Shown: piece after piece, positions 13,301 through 26,000 of the stretch | How positions within the stretch are numbered: the stretch's first letter is position 1 | How the letters are laid out: each line of letters starts with the position of its first letter | Source of the DNA: Neelides folsomi | Lineage: Eukaryota; Arthropoda; Collembola; Neelipleona; Neelidae | NCBI GenBank assembly: GCA_034687125.1 | Contig: JAQGBZ010000151.1 | Span: 81,339-145,338 of the forward strand | Direction of reading: 5' to 3' | DNA: 64,000 nt | Program-made: the position numbers and the translations under genes | Notes under the pieces: model-generated | What the model saw: the letters and a program-made list of their open reading frames with translations, nothing else | What the model was told of the DNA's origin: nothing | The model's database searches: none

Positions 13301-16300
13301 TGAATAAAATAAAATGCAAAATTAAATAAAATTGACCAAACTTTTAACTTTTAAGAATTCCTTTTAAGCCAATTAAAATATAAAGGAAAGTAATCAATTA
13401 ACTTTCCGTTTCCCATTTCCCATATAATAAAATTGTTTATATTTTATTGCTTCTTATTAGCCAACATGACGAGATAATGATGGTTCCTTTCGAAATACAC
13501 TTAAGCAATACGAGATGATGAGGGTTGATAAGAAGAAGGAGGATTCACTATATTTACATTACATAAACTATTGGTTCAACAAACGGATATAATTGTGCAT
13601 AATATGTGTTCGTTCTTATAATTCTTACATTAAGATATCTATCTGCTAATTAAGATAACAATCTTTATTTATACAAATTGTGATTAACAGTGAAGTTAGA
13701 TACATAATTACAAGACAATTCTGATAATTTCCCTGAAGTTGATTAACGATGACGTTAGTTCGTTTTGGAAAAATAAGGAATTAAATTATCTATAAATTAC
13801 TGAAAACAGAATATTGTAATTAATAATAAAATCTTTGTAATGATCAGTTCAGGTACGAGTTAAAACAACAATTTATTCAGCAATATTCAAATTCGTAATA
13901 AATTAAAGCAATGCTCAAAATATCTTATAAATTAAATTATATAAGAATTTATAACATGTTAGTATCTAACTGTGATTATGGATGGTTTTTATGAATAAGC
14001 TGGCCTGCTTAAGCAATGAAATATGAATCTTATGAATTTGCATTTTATAAAAATTGTAGTTCATAAATACTTGCCTTTTTAAAGTTTTGAACCATGTAAA
14101 ATTGTATAAAAGCATTATGAATTCACACTACTTTAGTTTATGATCCAATGTCGTAAATCTCATAAATCTCATGAACTTCATAAACAATTCAATATGAAAA
14201 TAATATTTTGCCAAGGCTGGCATTCTTAAACAGATACACAATCTGAAAAAATTGAATGGTTGACGTTTCTGCCATTATTATTCTCAATGGAAGATTTTTT
14301 TAATTTGCTAATGGTAGCATGAAAAGTTTGCTGAGTGGTCTTGAAGTCCATAAAATTGTTTGGTGAATTTTGAAGTAGAATTCTCACTACTGTCTGATGT
14401 AAAGAATGGAAACGAAGAAGGTGAAAAACCACAGGAACTCTCATTTGAAGTCAATTGAACGGTGAAGTGGTGGAGATGATCCAGAGCACAACTCGGACCA
14501 AAAGCTCTCCATCAAAAGTGGACAATTACAAAATTCATTTCTCATCCAGTACGTTCTTCATCTCCTCCTTTGTTGAGGGAGGAAAAAAGGATTTTACGGG
14601 GTGGGAGCAAGTCATTATAGCGGCCCGACCCCAGTGGGTGGGCGAGGAAGATGCAAATTCAATCTCTTACCCGTTTCTCATCCGGTTGATGCAAAGGGTT
14701 AATGAATTACAACTCCAACTTTAATCATTTCCCCGAATTCCTTAACTGGGAATGAGCAAGTCATTCCTAATTAGCAAAATAAGAACACTGTTAATCATTC
14801 ACTTTTCTCTTCTCATTCGTTAATTAAATAAGAATGAAAGTTCTGCTCACTCACTCATATTGTAGTCAATTCTAAAGTCACATCTGAACTGTATTCAATT
14901 GATGCATGATGGTTAAAATCTGAACTTTATTTTTTTATAAAACAAATAAATGCCTTAATGACTAATTAAAATATCCAGTTTGGCGATTGGCTTTTATTTT
15001 TTGTTAAAAATTTATAAATATTTAACAGAGTTATATAAAAATAAATTTTCCATTGGGAATTCCCTATTTCTACTTTTAAAGTTAGATTTTACTTTATTTT
15101 TACTTTTTTTCTTCTGCATTCTCACGTTTAACAATTTCAAGATCCGTAAGATGATTCTTGAAGATCCAAGTTAAGAAAATTGTTAGATCCTAAAAAAAGT
15201 GAAGCGCGAGAATCAAAACATTAAACGTTTTTACACCAATTTAATGCCACCTTATAAAAAATGAACGAGTCTAATTAATCTATTACCACTTACAGTTTGA
15301 ATTTGAACAAAAGTGAAAGGATCATTTGAGGTCTATCATTTAAATGGAAAAGTACACAAGTGAGGGGATGTTGCCCATATCATTCAAGTGATCCTCTTCA
15401 GGTGCTGGTGAGAGGAAGTAGTTAATGTTAGTTAGAAACGAGTAAAAATGTCACAAGGAGGGTAAAACGAGTAGTGAGCTCACAGGGAGAGATCCAACGT
15501 CCAAGTCATAACAATAAAGAAGACGCGTTACCGGTCATCTAATTGAATATAAATTGAGAAATTAAAGGGTTATTAGGGTTAGTTCCTCTCACAGTTCTTC
15601 TAATGTAGATTTGATTTAACCCATCATTGCCTATGCCCTATAGTCTTCCTTCCATCCCACCACCATGCTCTTGGTAAATACCTAATATTATGAACATTCC
15701 CAAATGAAGAACCTCCCTTGATTACCCATCAAGTTTATCCGAGGGAAACTCGACATTTTTTGCTTCGTGGTTGCAAGAACCTTTTTCTTCATTTTGGAAG
15801 GACTCACTTTATCTTTTCCTATTTATCTTCAAGTTTCGGTATATTTCATATAAATAACTATAAATTCCTTATTTATTGTCACACGGCCCTATTCAAAAGA
15901 TTTTTAAGTGTATCTTTTCATATCTAACCCACATTTGAATGATATTTTGGTAAGTGGAGTGAAGAAAGAGTTTCCAAATTCCAGATCCTTTCCAATTTAT
16001 TGCTTGGACCTTTTTTCAATTTCTTGGAAATTGCGATTAGTCAACCTATAACCTTCCAAAGTAATAATGTTATAAGTGGAGATAAGTTGGAGATCGGAGG
16101 AGACAGTTGTCTTAATTGCGAAGTAAGTGTGGGTATGATGAACTGGTGAGGTGAGCTTTCGCTTTGTGTTATCGTAATAATGGTAAATGGCGTCCACGTC
16201 CATTTGAGCCGACAGGGGTTATTGGGGATGGATGACAAGTTTGTTCCTTTGGTAGAAGAAAAGCTTTATCTGTCGGAGCCGTCTGGTTCTCTTTCTCACT

Positions 16301-17834
16301 CCTTCTGTTTCCTCTTTTCCTTTACAAAATTCAGCATCTCTTTATTGTCTTTATTCATTATTTACATTTATTAACATACATCAGATATGACTCATATGAC
16401 ATATTGATATTACTTATGTATAATTAAATCCACATTACAATTTTTTTCAATTCTGTTGGTTTTTCCTATTGTAAATTTTATGTATATAGGATATGTATGG
16501 TAAGTTAAGTTGGTAAGTTTATATTATTTGTGACAAATACAGAAGCATAGACATTATATCAGACTTGGTAGACCTTAATAACAAGTATTTCTTGTGGGGT
16601 TTGGCGAGCTTTAAAACAATACAAGTTGTGGAATATTTGCGCGAATCAAATCACGGGTCTCTTAACATGGAAAATAAAAGTAAATTGACTCATGCTGATT
16701 TTATACGACTAATGAATATTTATCATTTCCATTTGCATTGTCTCCCGTAAAATTGAGACAAACTACAGTTAATGTCCATCTATTTTACATAATAATATGC
16801 GAAAGGTATTTTACTAGGTGTCTTCTTGTAAAATAAATTTGATTCGCCTTTCTAATTTATAATTTGCCAAGGATTTGCTTTATACAGAATAGGTCTGTAA
16901 ATGCTGATTCCACTATCTTGCTTTCTTTAATCAAGATCCTCTCAACACGCGCAAATTGACAAGAAAGTTATTTGCCTTTTACAACTATAGGCAAGAAAGA
17001 AGAAAAGGGAAACGTGCAAATTGCTAATGCAAGGACCTTAGCCCTTTTCAAATTATCTTTTAATACAAAAATAGAGAAGTCGTTAAAAGAATAAAAAAAT
17101 AAAATTCTCAACCCATCATTCCTCAATGCAACGCCGTCTTTTATTGTTTCTCTCCACACCTGTTGATTCTTTTATTCCCTAATTATCCCTTATTTTAATT
17201 GAGCCCAGTCATTAAATTTTAAACTTACCTTTTTTATTTTAAACAGCCTAAAATAAACCTCTTTTCCTTTATACCTAGAATGCAAGAAAAATGCCGCTTG
17301 GTGAATTACTCCACATAATCCTTTACAACTAAATAGCACTTACATTTAGAAAGAATTCCAATAAAGTCTCCTTTATTTCCACACAATTGACTTATACAAT
17401 TTATGCATTTTGTTTTATTCTGCTTTTATGCAATCGGTGTGACTAAAAAGAGAATCGCAGGTATTGTTTAAAATAGTCAAGTTTAACTTAATTATTGTTG
17501 AGAATTGGGAATTATAAAAGACTTAGTTTTTATTCTGGCTGCTCTATAGGTTCATCCATGTTCATACTTAAATGCATGAAATGACTTGGCTTTTCCTATT
17601 CCCCCAACATCCAAGAGTTCCAAGACTTAAGAGACTCAAGACGAAGGAACGAATGTGAGAATGTGAGTTTTAAGGATGTGAGTTGGGAGGTTGGAAAATG
17701 CAGCGGAGTCTCCGCTACTTCATTTCGTGCGAGACATCGTTGGGGAGGGCTTGTTTTCCCTCTCCTCTCATCAGAGTCAGTCAGAGGACGAATCTTACTC
17801 CAATTCCACTCACGACAACATTTTAAAATTGAGA

Positions 17835-17854
17835 CTCCTTCAGTCTCCTTCAGT
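17835..17854. repeat. 10-bp unit, two perfect tandem copies
   Basis: CTCCTTCAGT occurs twice in direct succession. Each copy contains TCAGT, the core of the arthropod initiator motif. It sits in a GC-richer patch upstream of the myosin gene. Significance unknown. Confidence 0.5.
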
Positions 17855-19184
17855 CTTCAATTGTTTTAGAGGAGTCCTACACCATTCATAAGTTGAACTC
17901 TACTATCCCTTGAGTTCTACAAGGGAAGTCTGTCGGGGTGAAGCTTTCAAAAAAGTGTCATGTGTGCTTTCTTCCCTTTGCTCAAATTGGACATGTTGGG
18001 TTCTTGAAGCTCTCTCAATTCTTTCCAAAGATTCTAACTCAACGCCGTTAGTGGAGAACAACAATTGTGTTTTTTCTTTTTGTAAAATGAAAGATATATC
18101 TTAAAGATATAAAAGAAATTAATTGTATGTGTGGAGAATCAACGTTGTTGGTTTTCATGCTGATTGCTCTTGGGGTAAATTAAGTTCACCACCAAGATTT
18201 TATTTTTTGACAAACTCTCTCACACCATTGGGGGTTTGTTCTTATTGTTTATGGTTTAAAGTAAATCGTGTGGTTTTGTGGTCGAACAATTTAAATCTTT
18301 AAACTTAACTTAAATGTTTAAATCATATAGAGCAATAGTTACAAAATTTCCCAAATTTTCAACTACTTATACTTTATATCAAGTACAACAAATATATAAT
18401 ATAATACATAATAAGAAACATTTAGATTCAATATTAGGAAGTTAAAAAATACAATAAACATTTAAGTTTCACTCACAGTGATTTAAATCCAAGTGTCAAA
18501 CGATTGTTTGTTGAGCTTTTGTGACCGGATAATAAAAATCAAGATTTAATTCCTTGAATGCACAAACCCAGTTTGAGAGTGTTTAGAAGGAATAAAGATT
18601 TGCTTCGACTTTGCAGTCAACATGAAATGGAAAGTGCCATGGAATAAAATGGATTAAGAGGATGAGAATGATTACAAATAAAAAACAAGAATGTCAATAG
18701 GCGCAAACAATCAGAATTGATATTGAAGAACTTGGAATTCCCAACTTTCAATTTATATCCCGCTTCTCTTTAATTTCATTTTGTGTGGTGCGGGGAATCT
18801 TGACATTTGACATTACAAATCTCCAACTTGGAGTCGACAAAACGAGTGAGGAAAAAAACGTTGATTATATCCAAGTGCTCCACACTATACTTTGAACCTA
18901 TCTCCCTTAAGCCAATACCTATACAGGTGAAGTTATCTGCAGTCTATGAGTTCCCTATCGCTATCTTTCATTGACCACATCAGGTCCATTCAATTTACAT
19001 TAAAATAAAGGATCAGCTTGTTGGGGAGTCTTATCAAAGAATCGAAGATCAAGGAATGGAAAGATGAATAAAATTCTCATTCACACTGAGCGAATATTGA
19101 AATCAAACAGCTTCTGATCATTTTGCTTCACATACTGAAACATCTAAACCAATGTTCGCTGCTGTAGATTTAACTCGTTTTTCC

Positions 19185-19378
19185 TATATAACTATCAAAG
19201 TTATCTGAAGAAAAATTTGTATTGTTTTATATTGTTGTGAAGCAAGTAAGTGAATTAAGTGGTTGTCCCACACTGTGCAGCCCAAAGAGCTAAAGTGGTT
19301 AATTTGACCAAAGTGAGTGTGAGATGGAAAAACAATGAAAACAAATTGCGTTTTTAGATAACAAAATCCTCATAAAGG
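19185..19378 (+). promoter_or_regulatory. candidate promoter and spliced 5' UTR of the myosin gene
   Basis: TATATAA at 19185-19191 would place transcription start near 19215. A strong donor-like GTAAGTG at 19246-19252 and an acceptor-like TTTTTAG ending at 19357 suggest a small 5' UTR intron of about 110 bases before the ATG at 19379. This is inferred from short motifs only. Confidence 0.35.
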
Positions 19379-20063
19379 ATGATGAATCCCAGAAGACTTA
19401 AGCAATTGAGCAAGAGCAAAGGAATTCAAAAGGGGATTGTGCGGGGCAGAGAAGTTCCAAAAGAAGTTAGCTGGAACGAGGAAGATTCAGTTGAAAGAGG
19501 AACAATTGCCATTCCACCTGATGGTTACTACGACCAGGATTTCAACGACAAGAATTCCTCCCCGAAGAGTCCTGAAGGCGACTCAGGAAATGGTGACGTT
19601 GAGGACGTCGACTCGGGCGGCTCAATAATGAATAAAAGCTACGAGTCAGAGAAGGATAATGAATTCAATGAGGAATGTTCCTCAAGTGAGGAATCGAGCG
19701 AGAGTGAGAGGACAAAACTCTCAAACTCATATCGAACCTATCTCTACCGGGTGGAGAAGTTGAAAGAGACCCTTGTGAACTGGGATAAATTCCTCATGCG
19801 GAACCACATCACTCGCCCTGACTTCTTCTGCCGTCACAAGGAGAGAGAGAGTCTACAGCAGATCGTTGACGAATTCCAAGATGTGACCCGAAGACATAGG
19901 GCAGGCCTGGTGGCAATTGGTGCGCTTCCGCCCACTCACCTCATCAGACACAAAGACCGGAAGTTCGACAGCAGGTCGTTGAGGAGCCATCGGAGGAAGA
20001 CACATAAGGAAATTGCTCAGAGGAGAAGCAGAAGTCAAATTTCGAGTAGGGATTCCGGGAATG
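19379..20063 (+). CDS. dachs: myosin first coding exon (distal)
   Basis: ATGATG start, 228 codons plus one base, then a GTAAGA donor. Residues 1-115 are Ser/Glu/Asp-rich. About 118-175 is likely helical (YLYRVEKLKETLVNWDKF and following). The end is Arg/Lys/His-rich with RSHRRKTHKE. The phase-1 donor matches the exon at 49587 exactly, forming a GAT codon across 29.5 kb. Linkage to the motor rests on phase and on the lack of any other downstream partner on this strand, so it is an inference. Confidence 0.65.
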
Positions 20064-23000
20064 GTAAGATCATTTTACTTTTATACATTACCAACCTGTT
20101 GCTCATTTCCATTTCTTGAGCAAAGACAATACCACAATGCAATTTGATATTCATTACGCCCAAGTTCAAGTTTTTTCATTATAAACTAACTAATTCTAAT
20201 AAATAATAGGAATCAAGAAACTCCGATTTATATCACTTTTAATTTTTTAACGTCTATTTAGTAGCATATTAAATCTCACGTTAATTCATGCTTTGATCCG
20301 AGCTTGGATGCATATTTTGATTGGTCTCAAATTAAAATGACTCGGAGGCTGAATCAAAATTCCATCGGGTTATTAAATCCGCTTCATTGAGTTGAAAAGG
20401 CAAAAAGTGTTAAATAGCGATAATGTTTTATGAGATTAACGTGACTTAAAGAGGAATTTTAAATTATGATCTTCACCGTGAAAAGTATTGGAATTTTGTT
20501 TATAATAATACGCTCAATATTATACGCTTTCATCATTATTTCATCCTTTTATTGTTATTGGGTATAAAGGTGATTTACAAGGTGTCAGAAGAGTAGCGAT
20601 TAAATTTCCATTATAACAAAACCGGATTTAATTCTCTTTCAATCATCTCAATTTCTCAATATAGTATTTCTTTCTCATGACTCTACTCAAGAAATTTTTC
20701 CAATTTATTAATTTCAATAAAAAAACATTAAAAATTTTATATAGGACTATTTTTTACAATTTAACCGAATGAATTAATGAATCAACTTAAAATTTTAAAA
20801 TCAAATTACAGTTTATTGTTTAATGAGGCTTAATGTTTTATCTTAAAAGTTGAGGGTAATTTAATTGGAAATTCTAAGGTTATGTTTGTTTCTCAGGATT
20901 AGGAAAAGATTGGTCACTGACGTGTTGACAAGTGGTTTCCTCTGAACTTATTTAACTTTCTGGGTAGTGCAGTGGAAGAAAAAGAATGGTCTCGATGAGA
21001 GAAACTGGAAGAAAAAGGCTCATTAAATCATGGAACTTGTCCATGACCGATCTTGTAGATTCGATGTCATTTCGCTCCAACCTCTCGCATAATAATTAGC
21101 TTCTGCGTTAATCCCCTTTTCGTCAGACCGAAACATTATATGCAGCTGAGTGAACAACACTTCTCAATTAGAATTTGACTCCTCTCAGGAATTCTCTTAA
21201 TCAAGATGATGAACTAATTTAATTACTCAGCGTTAAAACTCAAACTCATTTTTATTTAGAAACTTGTACACTTCGATATACTTCACTACAATTTATCTAC
21301 CTGTATAAGAAACTGATGTAAAACTTTTATCGAAGTTGAACATTTGACATGTTTAAATTCATTGGTGTGTAATGACTACTAATTAGTCAAGTTAATTTCC
21401 GATATTCAAACATGTGTGTTATAACTAATTTAAATGAACATTTTCTTTCTTTGGCTTGAAATCAGGATTTATTTTATTCTTACTGAATGTGAGTTTGATT
21501 GAAATATTGTTGGATTACAGTTGGATAACCTTAAGGCTTTAGGTACTTCAAAGTTTTAATGCGATTAATTAAGAAAAGTTAGTTTGAGGTAGTAATTATA
21601 TCAAGGATGTTCAAAGCGGCACTTTTTCAACAAACGACAAAAATCATTTCCAAGTTTAAGATACAATTGTAAGTCATGAAAGACATCGATAAAAGAACAA
21701 TAGGGTGAAATTTTTATCGTTATAGAATGTCCACACGCTAGAAAATGACAGTTCCTCCTTTTCAGAAACAAAGCAAATGGTTTTCTAAGAATTCTCCTGT
21801 TTTTTGTTTAATATTATGAAAGAGTTAAAATATCGTAGGACAATTTCCATCTTTAAAGGTATGATATATAACTTATTATACTTTAGGTAGGTAGTAATAG
21901 CTAGACATATAACTTGTACATATAATGACTTATAATGACTTATATGACAGAGGCGATACAAAACATGCATGTAGATCACAAAGAATAAATGAGGGCTAAA
22001 TTCGAGATATACCTTAAATTATTTCCAGAGAGTATTTATCAAATGCATGTTGGTTCATATTTCCAGTAAGATATCGGATTATAAGAGTTAGATGAATTTT
22101 ATTTTACTAGTCGTAAGGTCTTAACATTTGCTTATTGTTTGGATAAATAATTTCACATTTTTAGGGTTTATAATTTATAATCCCAAGTCTCTCCGTGTGT
22201 GAATGAAATGGGTGAAATAAGATCTCAAACTACTCTTAGGTAGTATGTACAGATAGTATGGAAGTATTGTATTATTTACTATACCATGGGACGAAATTCA
22301 TCTTGGATTTCATCCCCAACGTCCTCAAGTGACTCAGAAAACTGAGGAATGACACGGAAGAACATTTATAAGGGAGTTGTGTGGTTTTTATAAGAAAAGA
22401 GATAATGATGTGTTACTTAAAAGGCTCCTTCTCTCTTGTCCAAAACTCGACTCACCCAGATCCCAAATCCGATTAGCCGGGGAAGTGAATTTAAGGGCCC
22501 TGGTTGAAACTCACAGGGCCGTCGGTTATTTCGTATTGATCAATCCACCTTGTCTTCTCCTCCCTTCATTCAAACACTCGCTCACCCATAAATTGAGAGA
22601 TACTGTGTCTTTATATAGGGGATTTTAATTGAGATATTTAATCTCCAAAGGCATGAGACACTTTCGAGTCTCAAAGTGTCTTTATAGCCAACATGGGCGG
22701 AACCACGAGACAAAGATGGATTTCAAAAGGAAAGATCTCTCGACATTCAGAGTTCAAACTTATTTTCTCATTAAAAGGACAACCACTCGTCTCGCTTAGA
22801 ACCTCCCAAGTATTCTTGCCTATTAAGGAGTAAACTTGAGCTCTATTATTAAATATGACAAAACAATTACATTACTGAATATAATGATTGAGAGTCTGCA
22901 AATATCTGTAGTAAATCATATGATATAATATTTATTTCAAATAAAAAGCCTTCCTTCTCAAAAGGAATTAACTGAATATTAAAAATACAATTTGATCCCA

Positions 23001-26000
23001 TGTTGCTAAATGGCTTTCTGCATTAGTGGCATAATTTTGAATAAAAGGCATATTTGATACAACCGGATAATCTGTTGTTTCAATTATTCAAATTTTTTAA
23101 TACGAAAGAATGTAATGTAGGTACTACATACATTTGTTAGTTTAGAATTGCATTTATTTAGTATAAAAAATTGAGGAAAGTAAGATATCATACACAGGTA
23201 ATTATGAATTGATTGATTTACATGATTGATACAAAATTGGTTTAATAAACATCGTTAGTTTCTTCGTAGTCGTCTCTAGCTGAACACGAACATGCACAAA
23301 CATTTTGAGATGGAAAAGAAAGAGTTTCACATTGACCACCAATGTAGAGAAAAACATTTGGATTGGGGTTCATTTGCACGCAAAATCGGAAACACGGAGA
23401 TTCAGTGTCGTAAATACAGCTATCACGGAGTTTCTATCAAAAAGAATAAATTTGTTAATTAATAATTTATGAGCTAAATCTTATTAACAATGAAATTTTA
23501 AAATTAAGGATAAATGAATAAAATTTACATCACGGCAGTCGCAAACGCAATTTCCAGAATTTACATCACAAAAAGTAGCAGAGTAGGAAAATGCTTCTTG
23601 TTCATTGCAAGCTTCTTTGCAAATCGGATCACTTCTACTCGTACATTTACGAAGATCTCTTTCACCTTCTGCCACACGCCCACTCTGAAATCAGCAAATT
23701 CTTAATTCTTTCCCATTTTCCTCATTAATTTCACTCATTAAATAGGAACAAGGGACGAAACTCACCCACAAGAATATTAATCCCCAAATTAACCACAGTG
23801 ACTTCATGATCTGAAAAAATTGAAAAGTGATGAAAAAAGTTTTATAAAGTGGAGGAAGCACAAGTTTAAACTAGAAGAATTAATCAATGTCATGTGGCCG
23901 AGGAATTTAACATAATATTATTCCTCCATGTTATTATAACTCTCTGGCTCCATTGGTTAGATAGGTCTAAAGGTCTAAACTCGATCTCTTTAACTTTTAT
24001 CTGTAAGAAATGAAAATTTTGTACATGTCTGTGAGTAGTTTAAATAAGATATAAATTTTTGAATGTATCTCTATTTGTCCCATATACAGAATCTATCTCC
24101 ATTTACCTACTCTACTTTGACCATTAACAAAAGATATATATTATGTAGAGGAAAAGATATACTGTAGGCAAATACAAATAAAATGTATGCACTCTACTAT
24201 ACATGTAATATTGATACCGAAGTGTTTTCTTTAAACGAGGTATAAAATAAGTAGTAAAAACAGAGTTTATAAAGATTTAATCTTACCAAATGGATTAGAA
24301 AATGCACATACTCTTCTAAACTCCTTAGCCCTATTTAAATATATCAAAATCTAAAAAAGTTTACGAGTAATTTCAAATATACTTAATTGTGATTTTTTAC
24401 AATTTACGTTAGTATAATTAAGTAGTACAATGAAACCGGATAAAAGTCTTAAATAAATTAAAGCTCAGAATAAGATATTAAATAAGTACATAATTTATAA
24501 ACTCTAGTAGCCATATTATAAATATATCTTACACTTACATAATATGTACACAACATACATGTATGTGCCATACGTATATAAACGAGTAGGTATTAGATTT
24601 CCTTAGTGAACATACCCTGGAAAGATAAAGATTCGCACGGATATTGATGGAAAAAAATAATTTCCCACATTAATGAACCTGGGACTGGCGAAAAGTCCTC
24701 TATACATAGAGGCCTTATGAACACAATTGTCAACATTTGAGATTAACATAAGTACACGCGAGGGAACGACATGTCTCATTAGTTTCAAGTCACTCAAGTT
24801 TAAAAGATTCCTTTTACCATTTTAGTGCTTTCATTTCCGCTCATTTACGATTTTATACTTTCCTAAGTTTCCTACTTTAATTTTCCTTTTCCCTTACAAG
24901 TCACACCTTTCAGCACCTTCAAACAATTCCATGAATTTTACATTTTCATGGTATGAAATACTCGCCATACTTTTATACAGCTTTGAAATATGTAAAATAG
25001 TTGCTGGTCTGGTCTTCCCACTCTGTTAATTTTTGTCATTCGAGTTTAATTAATTATTTATTTCATTGTGATCTTATTGCATAAGCAAACGGAAAAATAA
25101 ATATACGAAAAATAATAGTGTTATACGATTTATTGCATAATTAAATATACTATAATACCTAAATGCTACAATAAATAAGATTGTTAAATATTATTATTTT
25201 ATGCTGTAATACAATAATATTTTGCAAATATTGCATGCATCTATCAGGTATTAACTATGTATGCAATTACATAAGTATGTAACATTATAGTAAATTATTG
25301 TTAGTAAAATTGTATTGTATGTAGAACTAAATACATAATACCTATACCTAGTCAGCATAGTGGAATTGTAGAAAGAGAGACAAAGTTGTTGGACCATCAA
25401 GTTCTACACCATCTATGTCAGGGAAAAGGTTTGTTTTTCATTTGTTGTTGGTCGTTTTTTGCTACAATTCTGCCTCCTGAAGATTCCAAGCGACACCTTC
25501 GCTTGAGCCAAAGGGTTTAAACCACCTGAGTACCTGAAGAAGTCAGGAGAGTGTTCCTTCCACCTTTGCTACCTGTCTCATCAATTTCTCATCATTTCTC
25601 TCATGGATCTTTCTACCTCTCTTGTCACAGTCTCTCTTTTGATTTTTCACTAGGTATATTACTATTCACCTTCTTACTTTTAACTCTTTTAGTTATGCTC
25701 TTAGGTATAACTGAATAAATTTCAAGTAGGTATGTTAATTTATCGCCTCTCTTTTTATTGACAAACCAATATCTTAGATTCAACATACATACGTCAACCG
25801 GAGGAAATCAAAGAAATTGTTTAAACAAGTACATTAAAATTATCTCGAACTAAGATATGCAGAATTTGGACCAAGTAAAATTAATTTTGAGATTAACATT
25901 AAAAAATAACGATTCACTCGCAAAGCTCCACACGTTGGTTCTTTTGGCAAATATTGATTTTTTAATAGTTTCATACATAATTATATTGTGCTTAAAGTCC

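Larger units (their letters stand above)
9877..19184. other. intergenic region between liprin-beta and the myosin gene
   Basis: About 9.3 kb with no ORF I can assign. The first part (9880-11160) is extremely AT-rich and should contain the liprin-beta 3' UTR. GC-richer patches at about 11870-12400, 14450-14720, 15350-15700 and 17560-18060 contain short ORFs without convincing splice borders or family resemblance. They could be enhancers. One small perfect tandem repeat (CTCCTTCAGT twice) lies at 17835-17854. Confidence 0.55.

Noticed and set aside
14455-14724. 89-codon ORF upstream of the myosin gene
   Set aside because: No splice-site pair, family resemblance or poly(A) context; likely a GC-rich non-coding patch.
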